Notes: generated by a model from the sequence alone, not told the origin. Positions 1 to 7,888 are shown, counted from the stretch's first letter. The stretch: 15,513 bases of DNA from Bacteroides sp. (GCA_030152865.1 JASLIW010000112.1:1-15513), one strand, 5' to 3'. Numbers and translations are program-made.

Positions 1-1
1 T

Positions 2-2011
2 GATGAAAAGCAGACACTGCGCTCGCAGGAAGAGATAAGGAAAGCAGTTCAAAACATGGGCTACTTAGGTGCTGAGGTAGAGAAAAAAACCACCACAAAG
101 AAAAAGAAAATAAGTGTTACTTACCATGTCAAATCTGGAAAACCTTATGTGGTTCGTAGCATCCAAAGGAACATAGAAGACAACAAGATTGGGTTGTATC
201 TTTCAAATGATTCCACCACTTCTCTTTTGCGTGAAGGCATGGCCTTAGATATAGGTGTGCTCGACCGTGAAAGAGAGCGCATCACCAATAAACTAGCCAA
301 CGTAGGGTATTATAAATTTCATAAAGACTACATCCAGTATACGGTAGATACGGTTTTAAACACCTATCAAGTCGATCTGACCTTAAATCTCTACAAATAC
401 CAAGATAAGGAAGGACAAGAACACGATAGACATCCACAATACCTAATCAATAAGGTGAGTTTTATAACCGACTTTGACCTGATGCGTTCTAGTAGCATCG
501 AGTCTATATCTATCAATGACTCGCTTCACTATATGGGATATCCCATTTACTTTAATGACAAGCTATACCTCAGACCCAAAATATTAGTAGGTGCTTCGCA
601 ACTAAAGGGAAGACACCTTTACAATGCTTCCGAAGTTCAGCAAACATACAACAACTATGGACGCCTGCACGCCTTAAAATATACCAACATCAGCTTTATT
701 GAGAATAAAGAAGACAGCACTCTGCTAAATGCCTATGTTTTATTGACCCGTGCCAAGGATAAATCAGTAGCCTTTGAGCTAGATGGAACCAACTCGGCAG
801 GAGACTTGGGTGCAGCTGCAGCCGTTTCTTTTTCGCATCGCAACCTGTTCCGAGGTTCGGAGACCTTTAATGTGCGCCTGAGAGGAGCTTTTGAGGCCAT
901 CACCAATTTACCAGGGTATGATGATAAAAACTATCGGGAGTATGGCGTTGAAACCAGCATTAATTTTCCTCGCTTTCTATTTCCCTTCCTAACTTCAAAC
1001 TTCAAGAATAAGATTAGGGCCAATACCGAGTTTGGCTTGCAATATAACTACCAGATACGACCAGAGTTCTCACGTATCCAAGCCTCGGGCAATTGGAGCT
1101 ACCGCTGGCAGCTACGGCCAGAACAGCAGTTTCGTATAGATTTGATTGATGCAAACTACCTATATATGCCCTCCGTCTCGGATAAATTCAAACAGGATTA
1201 CTTGGAAGGCGGCAACAACTATATTCTAGAGTACAACTACAAAGACCGTTTAATTCTGAGCACAGGCTTTCATTACTCCTACAATAGTGCTCGCTTTGCT
1301 GGATTTGGTCAAGCAAGCCCAGCAAACTCGCTCTCTTTTAAGTTTGGTTTTGAATCGGCAGGCAATATGCTCTATGGTATCTCCAACTTAGTAAAATCAA
1401 AGAAAAACAGTGATGGAGAATATAGTGTGCTCGATATACCTTATGCACAATACGTAAAAGCGGATGTGAGTGTAGCAAAGAATCTGGTGGTAGATGATCG
1501 GAACTCATTTGCTTTTCACTTTGGGTTGGGGGTTGCTTATCCTTATGGCAATGCCACGGTTATACCTTTCGAAAAGCGTTACTTTTCGGGAGGAGCCAAT
1601 AGTGTACGTGGTTGGTCGGTACGAGGTTTGGGGCCAGGTTCTTTTGCAGGTGACGGAAACTTTTTAAACCAGTCGGGTGATATCAAACTGGATATGAATT
1701 TAGAATACCGCACGAATCTGTTCTGGAAGTTGCGAGGAGCCTTATTTGTTGATGCTGGTAATATCTGGACTATCCGAGCCTATGACTCTCAGCCAGGAGG
1801 TCAATTTAAGTTTAATGAATTCTACAAGCAGATAGCCGTAGCCTATGGTCTGGGCCTACGTATAGACTTCGACTTCTTTATCTTGCGATTTGACGGTGGT
1901 ATGAAGGCCATTAACCCAGAATTTGTGAGTGGAAAAGACAAATATCCACTTATTCGCCCCAAGTTTAGCCGAGATTTTGCCTTCCATTTTGCAGTAGGCT
2001 ATCCTTTCTAA
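2..2011 (+). CDS. TamL/BamA-like Omp85 outer-membrane assembly protein (5' end outside window)
   Basis: The reading frame is open from base 2 with no stop, so the gene starts upstream of the window; the ATG at 56 lies inside a POTRA-like motif (EEIRKAVQNMGYLGAEVE) and is not the true start. The visible part is the end of a POTRA-containing periplasmic region, then a long beta-strand-rich domain with alternating aromatic residues, ending in Phe (FAVGYPF) as outer-membrane barrels do. The Omp85 lid-lock motif VRGW is encoded at 1604-1615, within GGANSVRGWSVRGLGPGSF. The family (BamA/TamA; TamL is the lipid-anchored version in Bacteroidota) helps insert or translocate outer-membrane proteins. 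I infer TamL rather than BamA because the visible POTRA part is short and the barrel has long loops, but the N-terminus with a possible lipobox is missing. No clear terminator follows it. Confidence 0.85.
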   Translation, partial: DEKQTLRSQEEIRKAVQNMGYLGAEVEKKTTTKKKKISVTYHVKSGKPYVVRSIQRNIEDNKIGLYLSNDSTTSLLREGMALDIGVLDRERERITNKLANVGYYKFHKDYIQYTVDTVLNTYQVDLTLNLYKYQDKEGQEHDRHPQYLINKVSFITDFDLMRSSSIESISINDSLHYMGYPIYFNDKLYLRPKILVGASQLKGRHLYNASEVQQTYNNYGRLHALKYTNISFIENKEDSTLLNAYVLLTRAKDKSVAFELDGTNSAGDLGAAAAVSFSHRNLFRGSETFNVRLRGAFEAITNLPGYDDKNYREYGVETSINFPRFLFPFLTSNFKNKIRANTEFGLQYNYQIRPEFSRIQASGNWSYRWQLRPEQQFRIDLIDANYLYMPSVSDKFKQDYLEGGNNYILEYNYKDRLILSTGFHYSYNSARFAGFGQASPANSLSFKFGFESAGNMLYGISNLVKSKKNSDGEYSVLDIPYAQYVKADVSVAKNLVVDDRNSFAFHFGLGVAYPYGNATVIPFEKRYFSGGANSVRGWSVRGLGPGSFAGDGNFLNQSGDIKLDMNLEYRTNLFWKLRGALFVDAGNIWTIRAYDSQPGGQFKFNEFYKQIAVAYGLGLRIDFDFFILRFDGGMKAINPEFVSGKDKYPLIRPKFSRDFAFHFAVGYPF

Positions 2012-2351
2012 GCAATTACTTATCTATCCATACTTGTGCTTTTTTATTACTGCTATCAAGAGCTCAAGTGAGCATGAATAAGTCTGTAAAGCTAACTGCT
2101 TTTAGAGCTGTATATCGAAAAAAAACTCCCATCTTTTTGTCCTAGGTTTTGTGCAGTAGCTCTGTACTTAGCCCTTAACTATTCACATATATTTCTAAGT
2201 TTACAGGCTTCCTTTAAACAATTTGAACTATTTAGTAGTTATATAGCTAATAAGTAGAGTGAATAATTGTCACAGATTTGTATTACACATCAAACATCAC
2301 TATAGGAAAGTATAGGTATTCAGTAAATACTCACTAATAACTAGGCTATGT
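2012..2351. other. intergenic region, no gene seen
   Basis: About 340 AT-rich bases between the Omp85 gene and the promoter of the next lipoprotein gene. I see no ORF with coding character on either strand, no RNA gene, and only a very short hairpin (GCTC-AAGT-GAGC, 2062-2073) that is too weak to call a terminator. Confidence 0.5.
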
Positions 2352-2383
2352 TTTGGTGAAAATGTAAATTAAAACGAACTTTG
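2352..2383 (+). promoter_or_regulatory. predicted Bacteroidota-type promoter of the Ala-rich lipoprotein gene
   Basis: TTTG at 2352-2355, a 20-nt spacer, then GAACTTTG at 2376-2383, matching seven of eight positions of TAnnTTTG. Transcription would start near 2390, giving a leader of about 60 nt. A short inverted repeat, CACCC (2386-2390) and GGGTG (2401-2405), lies at the predicted 5' end. Confidence 0.5.
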
Positions 2384-2450
2384 TGCACCCATCTAAAAAA
2401 GGGTGTTTAAGTATAATAATTTTAACTACGTATTTAAAAATTATAGAACG

Positions 2451-2816
2451 ATGAAAAAAGTATTTATTTTATGTGCAGCTGTTTTAGGACTAGCTGCTTG
2501 CGGTAACGCAAACAAAAAGGGTAATGATACTCAAGAAAAAGTAGAAGATGCAGTAGAAGCAGTAGCAAAAGACGCTAAAAAAGCAACTGACAAAGCTGTA
2601 GAAGAAGTAAGTAAAGCTGCTAAAGAAACAGAAGAAGCTGTTAAGGAAGAAGCAACTGAAGCAAAGAATCTTCTCGAAGAAAAAGCAAACGAAGTAAAAG
2701 AAGCTGCTAAAGAAGAAGCCAATGAAGCGATTGATAAAGCAGCAGATAAAGCCGCTGAAAAAGGCAAAGACCTGATTAAAGATGCTTCTAAAAAGCTAGA
2801 CAAGAAATTGAAGTAA
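2451..2816 (+). CDS. small Ala/Glu/Lys-rich helical lipoprotein
   Basis: A 121-residue product starting at the ATG at 2451. A longer in-frame reading from a GTG at 2403 is less likely because the ATG gives a clean lipoprotein signal, MKKVFILCAAVLGLAACG, with lipobox LAAC and lipid-modified Cys17. The mature part is almost only Ala, Glu, Lys and Asp with imperfect repeats such as KAAKETEEAVKEEA and EVKEAAKEEANEA, so it should be a long amphipathic helix or coiled coil, resembling LEA/apolipophorin-like or YtxH-like helical proteins by composition only. There is no acidic run just after the Cys, so surface export is not indicated and it probably faces the periplasm. It is flanked by its own promoter and a strong terminator, so it is likely monocistronic. 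The molecular role is unknown. The antisense strand is open over most of the gene because of codon bias. Confidence 0.85.
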   Translation: MKKVFILCAAVLGLAACGNANKKGNDTQEKVEDAVEAVAKDAKKATDKAVEEVSKAAKETEEAVKEEATEAKNLLEEKANEVKEAAKEEANEAIDKAADKAAEKGKDLIKDASKKLDKKLK

Positions 2817-2837
2817 ACTACTCATTTGTAGTATATT

Positions 2838-2870
2838 AAGAGCAACCTTATGCAAGGTTGCTCTTTTTTT
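2838..2870 (+). terminator. rho-independent terminator after the Ala-rich lipoprotein
   Basis: A perfect 12-bp stem, AAGAGCAACCTT (2838-2849) with AAGGTTGCTCTT (2854-2865), a 4-nt loop (ATGC), and an uninterrupted T run to 2870. It starts 22 nt after the stop codon. Confidence 0.93.
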
Positions 2871-2883
2871 GTTTAAAATAAAG

Positions 2884-2916
2884 TTTCACTTTATGTAAAC
2901 AATATTCGTATCTTTT
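2884..2916 (+). promoter_or_regulatory. weak candidate promoter of the DUF3078 gene
   Basis: TATCTTTT at 2909-2916 matches seven of eight positions of TAnnTTTG. The only upstream partner at a suitable distance is TTTC (2884-2887), 21 nt away. The gene must have a promoter of its own, since a strong terminator precedes it, but this assignment is tentative. Confidence 0.3.
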
Positions 2917-2968
2917 CATTTATTAGATTGATGTTTATGCAAAACCACAAATAATTCAAGAGAAGATT

Positions 2969-3841
2969 ATGAGAAAAATTTTATTGTTAGGGCTCGCACT
3001 TTCCACGGGAATGTTTGCTGTAGCTCAAGAAAAACAAGACGAAACAAAAAAATGGACTATTAAAGGTGTAGCTGGTGTTAATGCCTCACAGACCTCTTTT
3101 GTCAATTGGTCGGCAGGGGGAGACAATACCGTTGCTCTGAATGCCTTCTTTAATATAGGAGCCCACTTCAAAAAAGACAAATACATTTGGGAGAACGATT
3201 TATCAACTGAATATGGTAGTACCTATACCAAGCAAAATGACTGGGTAAAGAGCATTGATAAATTTGAAATCTCGAGTAAATTTGGATATGAAATAGCAGA
3301 TAAGTGGTACCTAAGTGCCTTGGCCGATTTAAAAACCCAATTTGATAAAGGGTATAAGAATCCCGATGACGAACAGTATATCTCTAAGTTCTTTGCTCCT
3401 GCTTACTCCAACCTCTCTTTAGGTTTTGATTATAAGCCCAAAGACTACATTTCGCTATACATGTCACCCATCACCTCTAAAATGACCTTTGTAACGGATA
3501 AGTACCTGTCAGACTTAGGTGCTTTTGGAGTGAAAGAGGGTAAGAAGTTTCGAATTGAAGCAGGTGCCTATGCCAAAGCGAGCTTCAACAAAGAGATCAT
3601 GAAGAACGTAACCCTCATCTCTAAGGTAGATTTCTTTACGGCTTACGATAAGGACTTTGGTAATGTCGATATAAACTGGGAAAATGTGATAAACATGAAA
3701 GTAAACAGTTTCTTAAGTGCTAATATACACACTAACCTCCTCTATGACAACGATATCAAACGTTTTGAAGACGGTAAGAAAAAAGGAGCAACCGTCCAAT
3801 TTAAAGAGATGATAGGCGTAGGTTTATCTTACAATTTTTAG
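2969..3841 (+). CDS. DUF3078 domain protein, predicted outer-membrane beta-barrel
   Basis: A 290-residue protein with a signal peptide (MRKILLLGLALSTGMFAVAQ, cleavage near residue 20). The mature start has the pattern I associate with DUF3078: KKWTIKGVAGVNASQTSFVNW, then SAGGDN (residues 48-53). The rest consists of repeated amphipathic strands with aromatic girdle residues and a C-terminal SYNF, consistent with a barrel in the outer membrane. No catalytic motif is seen. The family is common in Bacteroidota and has no established function that I know of. Hairpin terminators on both sides make it a single transcription unit, next to other envelope genes. Confidence 0.88.
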   Translation: MRKILLLGLALSTGMFAVAQEKQDETKKWTIKGVAGVNASQTSFVNWSAGGDNTVALNAFFNIGAHFKKDKYIWENDLSTEYGSTYTKQNDWVKSIDKFEISSKFGYEIADKWYLSALADLKTQFDKGYKNPDDEQYISKFFAPAYSNLSLGFDYKPKDYISLYMSPITSKMTFVTDKYLSDLGAFGVKEGKKFRIEAGAYAKASFNKEIMKNVTLISKVDFFTAYDKDFGNVDINWENVINMKVNSFLSANIHTNLLYDNDIKRFEDGKKKGATVQFKEMIGVGLSYNF

Positions 3842-3865
3842 GCTAGTTATATGCTAGGCTGATCG

Positions 3866-3912
3866 AAGCAGAGAGAGTATCCACAAAGTATTCTTTCTGC
3901 TTTTCTTGTTTT
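3866..3912 (+). terminator. rho-independent terminator after the DUF3078 gene
   Basis: AAGCAGAGAGAGTAT-type left arm (3866-3880) pairs with the right arm ending at 3902 (TATTCTTTCTGCTT) in about 14 bp with two G-U wobbles and a 7-9 nt loop. It is followed by the T-rich tract TTTTCTTGTTTT. Confidence 0.8.
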
Positions 3913-3960
3913 ACAGCGTCTATCTCTTACTTTTATACCTGTATTTTACTACATAATAGA

Positions 3961-3968
3961 TACCTTTG
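3961..3968 (+). promoter_or_regulatory. predicted -7 element of the DUF5074-like lipoprotein gene
   Basis: TACCTTTG is an exact match to TAnnTTTG, 42 nt upstream of the ATG. The -33 element is not convincing; only a T-rich TTTTAT stretch around 3931-3936 is near. Confidence 0.5.
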
Positions 3969-4010
3969 TATCCTATTAAGATAATATCATTAAATATTAA
4001 AATTTAAATC

Positions 4011-5396
4011 ATGAATTTGAAGAGAAAATTAGTGTTGGGATTGTCCCTCGTGGGCTTAATTGGTCTTGCCTCTTGTTCAAGAAGCAATGATGACAGTTGC
4101 TTTTTGCCTCAAGCCAATCCAGAAGTAGGCATAGTCAATTTCCCTGAAAATGCTGAGTTAGTGCAAAATGGTGAGCTAGTGCTCAAGGCTTCCATCAAGG
4201 ATGTTACGGGCTCAGGCAGCTATTATTGGCTTGTAGATGGCCAGCGTGTAGAGGATGACAAGCTAGTCAATGAAAAAGACTCTACCTTTACCTTCCGTCA
4301 AGAAGAACCGGGAGATTACGAAATAGCCTTGATCTATGAAAACGCAGGGAGGACACAAAAATTTAGTCAATCTATTCATGTGTTTGGGCAGTTTAGAGAT
4401 GGAACCTTTGTTTTAAATGAGGGTGCGTTCGGCCACGGAAATGGTACACTTATCTTTATTAGTCCCGAAGGCAAGCTTATGGCCGATGCCTATAAAAGCA
4501 TCAATGGCAGAGAGCTAGGTATAAATACACAAGATTTATTTATTGCAGACAGCAAAATTTACTTTATTTCGCAGGCTATACCAGCAGAAGGACTTGGCAA
4601 CAGTGAGGGGCTCTTAGCTGTAGCCCATGCTGAAACACTCCAGCGTATAGCCTCCTACAATGAGGAATTAGAGGATCTAAGTAATCCTACTCATCTGGTA
4701 GTAGTGGGCGACTTTGCTTACATCAGAGATGGCAAAGGGATTTATCGTTTTAACCTAGTGAGCAAGGAGCTCGACTTTGTGGAAGGAACAGAGGAAGCTG
4801 TAAAAAACAGAATGGCTCTGGTAGGAAACAAAATCTTCTCTTGGTCAGCTAAAAAACTTATGGTCATTGAAGCTGGTGCAACCAAGCTTGCTAAGGTCAT
4901 AGAGATGGACCAACAGATTAGTGGACTAGTAAAGTCAGCAGATAATCAGTTATGGATCTCAACGAATGGTGCAGAAGCGACAATAATAAAGCTAAACCCT
5001 AAGGATTACAGTATGCAAAAGAGTGTCGTAACTGTAGGTGGTTTAAGTGAAGGTTGGGGAGCTACTCCTGCCTTTGGAGCTGTAGGCGAGGTTCTTTATT
5101 TTACTAATAATACGACCACTATATATCGTCATGACTTCAGTACAGCTGTGTCTGAAGAGGTTGCTAAGCTAAGTGACTATGTAAGCGAAAACATTACAAT
5201 GATTTATAATAACCTAGGTGTTGATCCTCAGAATGGTAATATTTACCTCAATACGATTCAGGGATTTGGTGAGGCATACAAACAAAACAACATCAGTGTG
5301 CTCAACTTCGAAGGTGAAAAAGGAGTATTGGTCGAAAATTACAAGGACCAAACAGCGTTCCCTGCAGGTGTATTTTTTACAGCAAGTTTTAAGTAA
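4011..5396 (+). CDS. lipoprotein with PKD-like domain and DUF5074/YncE-like propeller
   Basis: A 461-residue protein with a lipoprotein signal (KRKLVLGLSLVGLIGLASC), lipid-modified Cys22. The residues after the Cys, SRSNDDS, include an acidic pair that resembles the export signals of surface lipoproteins in this phylum. Residues about 35-125 look like a PKD/Ig-like beta-sandwich (SYYWLVDGQRV ... EPGDYEIALIYENAGRTQ). From about residue 130 the protein has the DUF5074 pattern: FVLNEGAFGHGNGTLIFISP, followed by repeated strand sets (ADSKIYFISQ, VGDFAYIRDGKGIYRF, ADNQLWISTNGAEATIIKL, NNTTTIYRHDF) as in a beta-propeller. Relatives often accompany TonB-dependent, including cobalamin, uptake genes, but no such gene is next to it here, so ligand and role are unknown. 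Confidence 0.82.
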   Translation: MNLKRKLVLGLSLVGLIGLASCSRSNDDSCFLPQANPEVGIVNFPENAELVQNGELVLKASIKDVTGSGSYYWLVDGQRVEDDKLVNEKDSTFTFRQEEPGDYEIALIYENAGRTQKFSQSIHVFGQFRDGTFVLNEGAFGHGNGTLIFISPEGKLMADAYKSINGRELGINTQDLFIADSKIYFISQAIPAEGLGNSEGLLAVAHAETLQRIASYNEELEDLSNPTHLVVVGDFAYIRDGKGIYRFNLVSKELDFVEGTEEAVKNRMALVGNKIFSWSAKKLMVIEAGATKLAKVIEMDQQISGLVKSADNQLWISTNGAEATIIKLNPKDYSMQKSVVTVGGLSEGWGATPAFGAVGEVLYFTNNTTTIYRHDFSTAVSEEVAKLSDYVSENITMIYNNLGVDPQNGNIYLNTIQGFGEAYKQNNISVLNFEGEKGVLVENYKDQTAFPAGVFFTASFK

Positions 5397-5421
5397 GGAC
5401 ACAAACCCATTGAATGAGAGT

Positions 5422-5461
5422 AAGCGAGAGTTACAGATTAGTCTGTAGCTCTCGCTTTGTT
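5422..5461 (+). terminator. hairpin terminator after the DUF5074-like gene
   Basis: A 16-bp stem, AAGCGAGAGTTACAGA (5422-5437) with its partner at 5442-5457, one G-U pair and a TTAG loop. The following tract, TTTGTTTAG, is short, so termination strength is uncertain. Confidence 0.8.
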
Positions 5462-5463
5462 TA

Positions 5464-5587
5464 GAGGGGGTTGAGTTTTCTTTGCACATGCTGGCTCTTC
5501 TCTTCCTGCTAGGTCCTAGTCTAAATAAATTTGTGCAAGGAAGTAAGGGACAAAGATCAGGGGCAGAAGGAGCTTCTGTCAGGGTAC
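5464..5587. other. intergenic stretch between convergent genes
   Basis: No gene is supported. It contains a perfect 6-bp hairpin (CAGAAG-GAG-CTTCTG, 5564-5578) and a wide inverted repeat, TTGCACA near 5481 with TGTGCAA near 5532-5538. The function of either is unknown. Confidence 0.4.
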
Positions 5588-5623
5588 AAAAAAGAGGGTG
5601 GAAGCTTTAAAACTTCCACCCTC
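5588..5623 (-). terminator. rho-independent terminator of the OmpA-like lipoprotein gene
   Basis: On the minus strand a perfect 11-bp stem, GAGGGTGGAAG (5623-5613) with CTTCCACCCTC (5604-5594), an 8-nt loop, and a T6 run formed by the A run at 5588-5593. It lies 28 nt beyond the stop codon at 5651. Confidence 0.92.
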
Positions 5624-5650
5624 ACTATTTTATTGTATTACACCTCTCGG

Positions 5651-6334
5651 CTAGTAGCCAGCTTGTGCATTTGCATCGTGAATCATTTGCTCACTTGCAT
5701 ACATATAAATATCTACTACACGGTTTTGAGCTGCAGTTAGTGACTCATCGTAATCATCATAGCCCACACCTTGTACGGTTTTGAACTGGTAATTACTTAC
5801 ACCTCTTAGCTGTAAGAAGTTCTTTACCGCTTGTGCACGTCTGTTTGATACGGTCTGGTTAGCTTCATATGAACCTACCTTGTCTGTTTTACCAAAAATA
5901 GCGATATCTAATGTAGGATCTTGCTTTAAGATATCAGCAAACTCCGAAAGAGATCTCTTTGAGGCAGGGCTTAAGGTAGATGAGTTGAACTCAAATAGAA
6001 TACCTGAATCAAAAGTAACCTTAACAGCTGCTAGACCATTGTTATCTTGTACTTGTTGTACTTGTGCGCCTTCGATAGCTGCTGCTTCTGCTGCTTTCTT
6101 ATCCATCTTTTTGCCGATGATAGCACCTGTACCACCACCTACGGCTGTACCAATAGCTGCACCAATAACAGCACCCTTACCCTTACCAGCTATACCACCG
6201 ATAATAGCACCTAGTGCGGCACCCGAACCAGCTCCAATAGCACCGCCTTTGGCAGTATTCGATTGCATTGAAGCACAACTTGAAAATAAAACAGCTACAC
6301 TTAACAGTAGAGCTGATAATTTAAACTTATTCAT
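5651..6334 (-). CDS. OmpA-domain lipoprotein with glycine zipper
   Basis: A 227-residue protein. The lipoprotein signal MNKFKLSALLLSVAVLFSSC gives lipid-modified Cys20. Residues about 30-75 form a glycine zipper (GAIGAGSGAALGAIIGGIAG and similar), a membrane-interacting repeat. Residues about 105-212 are an OmpA C-terminal, peptidoglycan-binding domain: FDSGILFEFNSSTL, then GKTDKVGSYEANQTVSNRRA. Asp151 and Arg166 sit 15 residues apart, as the two diaminopimelate-contacting residues of OmpA-type domains do. It should tether the outer membrane to the cell wall. No acidic residues follow the Cys, which fits a periplasmic orientation. It has its own promoter, a 5' UTR hairpin and a terminator. 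Confidence 0.92.
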   Translation of the reverse strand: MNKFKLSALLLSVAVLFSSCASMQSNTAKGGAIGAGSGAALGAIIGGIAGKGKGAVIGAAIGTAVGGGTGAIIGKKMDKKAAEAAAIEGAQVQQVQDNNGLAAVKVTFDSGILFEFNSSTLSPASKRSLSEFADILKQDPTLDIAIFGKTDKVGSYEANQTVSNRRAQAVKNFLQLRGVSNYQFKTVQGVGYDDYDESLTAAQNRVVDIYMYASEQMIHDANAQAGY

Positions 6335-6388
6335 AATTCCTTGTTTAATTTAAGTCTCTTTGATTAAAATCTCTTTTCTATACTATCT

Positions 6389-6411
6389 AAAACGAATAAA
6401 GCATCCGTTTT
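6389..6411 (-). promoter_or_regulatory. stem-loop at the 5' end of the OmpA-like mRNA
   Basis: On the minus strand AAAACGGAT, loop GCTTT, ATTCGTTTT forms a 9-bp stem with one G-U pair. It begins within a few bases of the transcription start expected from the -7 element at 6419-6426. A 5'-terminal hairpin of this kind can protect a long-lived mRNA; that role is inferred. Confidence 0.5.
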
Positions 6412-6418
6412 GTTTGTA

Positions 6419-6426
6419 CAAAGATA
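6419..6426 (-). promoter_or_regulatory. predicted -7 element of the OmpA-like gene
   Basis: On the minus strand TATCTTTG, an exact TAnnTTTG match. It predicts a start near 6412 and a leader of about 78 nt. The -33 element is poor: only a GCTTTT stretch is at the right distance. It lies directly downstream of the MATE stop codon, and no terminator is seen between the two. Confidence 0.55.
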
Positions 6427-6462
6427 AAAGTTTATTGTTAAAAGCTATTACTTCAAGTGCAA

Positions 6463-7848
6463 TTAAATGCTTTGATGCAGAGGAAGCACTTTCTTTTTGA
6501 TAGCCATAAACCAGAGTGTCAAGAAGGTACCCTTGCAGATGCTGGTTATACTTACAGCCCACCAAATACCATTTACTCCGAGATTAATACCCAAGAAAGC
6601 CCATGTACCTGTAAGGATTAATGCCAAGGGAATGCGTGAGTAATTGAAAAATATACTTACGATAGCTGGAGGTGTGGTACGACCAATCCCGTAGAAGACA
6701 CCTTGGCTCGTAATCTCTAGCATCATAAAAATCTGGGATAGGCCAGAGATGTGTAGATACATACCTCCTGCAAGGAAAGCCTCAGGCTCATTGGGCACAA
6801 AGAGCGAGAATACCTCACTGCCAAAGAACACAAAAAGGATGGTGCAGCAAGTACCAAAAACGGCTGTCATTTTAAGCGTCATGTGCCAAGCCTTTATCAC
6901 TCTATCGTACTTACCAGCCGCATAGTTTTGAGCAATAAAAGTGCCCAGTGCAGTGGAGAATCCACCTGCGGTGTTCCAGGTAATACCCTCGATCATGGCC
7001 CCTGTGGTGAGTGTCATGACTCCAATGTGCCCTCCTTGTTCTGAGGCAAGGCGAGAAAGGAACAAATTGACAAAGGCAAACAGAATATTGAAAAGAGCCA
7101 CAGGAGTACCTAGCTTTAAGATACGCTGTGTGTATTTCTTCTTCAGACGAGTAAAGAAAGCAAATCCATTGAGGATCGGGTTTTTATACTTGATGTTGTA
7201 GATAAAGATGCTCAGTACAATCATTTGAGAGAGTACCGTAGCATAGCCAGCCCCATCGGTTTTTAGATCAAAAACAAAGATAAAGATAGGGTCTAGTATC
7301 ATGTTGAGAATAAGTCCAGTACCGCTGATGTAGAAGGGTATAGTACTTCTTCCCACTGCGTTGTACATACCTGTAAAGGTAGCTGTTAAGAAGATAAGTG
7401 GGAATCCACAAGCGATGATGCGCAAGTAGGATACGGCATTTTTACTGATTGCTCCATCCACCACATCCACACCATCAAGCTTGAAGAGGTCGATGAGCTG
7501 ATGGGCAAAAACAAAGAAAAGAATAGCCCAGATGACAGACACCAATAGAGATATACTGAAATTATGCGAAGCAAAGTTACGTGCATCTGTACTGTTTTCA
7601 GCTCCTACCGACTGTGCAATACTCACCTCTGAGCCAATCTTGCCCAGGTAAGAGAGAGCCGTAGTCATCCATACAAATATACCTACCGAACCCACAACAG
7701 TGGCGGCTTCACTACCTAGTCGGCCCACCCAGGCCATATCCGTCAGGCTGTAGGCCATTTGAATAAATGAAGTAGCCATAATAGGCATGGCCAATTTAAA
7801 TAATTGGCTGTTGATAGGTCCTGTGGTCAGATTCTTTGTTCCTTGCAT
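6463..7848 (-). CDS. MATE-family multidrug/Na+ or H+ antiporter
   Basis: A 461-residue, strongly hydrophobic protein with about 12 predicted membrane helices in two halves, the usual MATE size and layout. The first helix region, LAMPIMATSFIQMAYSLTDM followed by AWVGRLGSEA, is characteristic of the family, as are FTGMYNAVGRSTIPFYISGT in the first half and the matching SQGVFYGIGRTTPPAIVSIF in the second. It should export cationic or other organic compounds across the inner membrane, driven by an ion gradient; the substrate cannot be read from sequence. The start follows from the conserved N-terminus (MQGTKNLTTGPINSQLFKLA). It is transcribed alone from a long leader with a predicted attenuator. 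No strong terminator was found after it, so readthrough into the OmpA-like gene is possible. Confidence 0.92.
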   Translation of the reverse strand: MQGTKNLTTGPINSQLFKLAMPIMATSFIQMAYSLTDMAWVGRLGSEAATVVGSVGIFVWMTTALSYLGKIGSEVSIAQSVGAENSTDARNFASHNFSISLLVSVIWAILFFVFAHQLIDLFKLDGVDVVDGAISKNAVSYLRIIACGFPLIFLTATFTGMYNAVGRSTIPFYISGTGLILNMILDPIFIFVFDLKTDGAGYATVLSQMIVLSIFIYNIKYKNPILNGFAFFTRLKKKYTQRILKLGTPVALFNILFAFVNLFLSRLASEQGGHIGVMTLTTGAMIEGITWNTAGGFSTALGTFIAQNYAAGKYDRVIKAWHMTLKMTAVFGTCCTILFVFFGSEVFSLFVPNEPEAFLAGGMYLHISGLSQIFMMLEITSQGVFYGIGRTTPPAIVSIFFNYSRIPLALILTGTWAFLGINLGVNGIWWAVSITSICKGTFLTLWFMAIKKKVLPLHQSI

Positions 7849-7888
7849 AACTCGCTTTTAAAACCTTGAAGTAATCTATTATTTGTTT

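Noticed and set aside
2352..2450. GTG at 2403 as start of the Ala-rich lipoprotein
   Set aside because: It would place 16 polar and aromatic residues before a perfect lipoprotein signal peptide, and it falls in a short inverted repeat of the leader; the ATG at 2451 is better.
2531..2803. Minus-strand ORF of 90 codons antisense to the Ala-rich lipoprotein
   Set aside because: Its Ser/Ala/Phe composition is the reverse reading of GAA, GCT and AAA codons; the sense strand has a lipobox, promoter and terminator.
5526..5533. TAAATTTG, an exact TAnnTTTG match in the intergenic region after the DUF5074-like gene
   Set aside because: No TTTG at a suitable upstream distance and no gene downstream on that strand; a chance match in AT-rich DNA.
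5481..5538. Wide inverted repeat TTGCACA/TGTGCAA that could be ends of a small mobile element
   Set aside because: Only 7 bp arms, no target-site duplication seen and no gene between them; too short to support an element.
5531..5740. Plus-strand ORF of 69 codons overlapping the 3' end of the OmpA-like gene
   Set aside because: It starts at GTG, runs through the minus-strand terminator and the end of a well-supported gene, and has no family-like composition.
5880..6353. Plus-strand ORF of 157 codons antisense to the OmpA-like lipoprotein
   Set aside because: Pro/Ala-rich shadow of the glycine-zipper and Ala codons of the minus-strand gene, which has clear domains, promoter and terminator.
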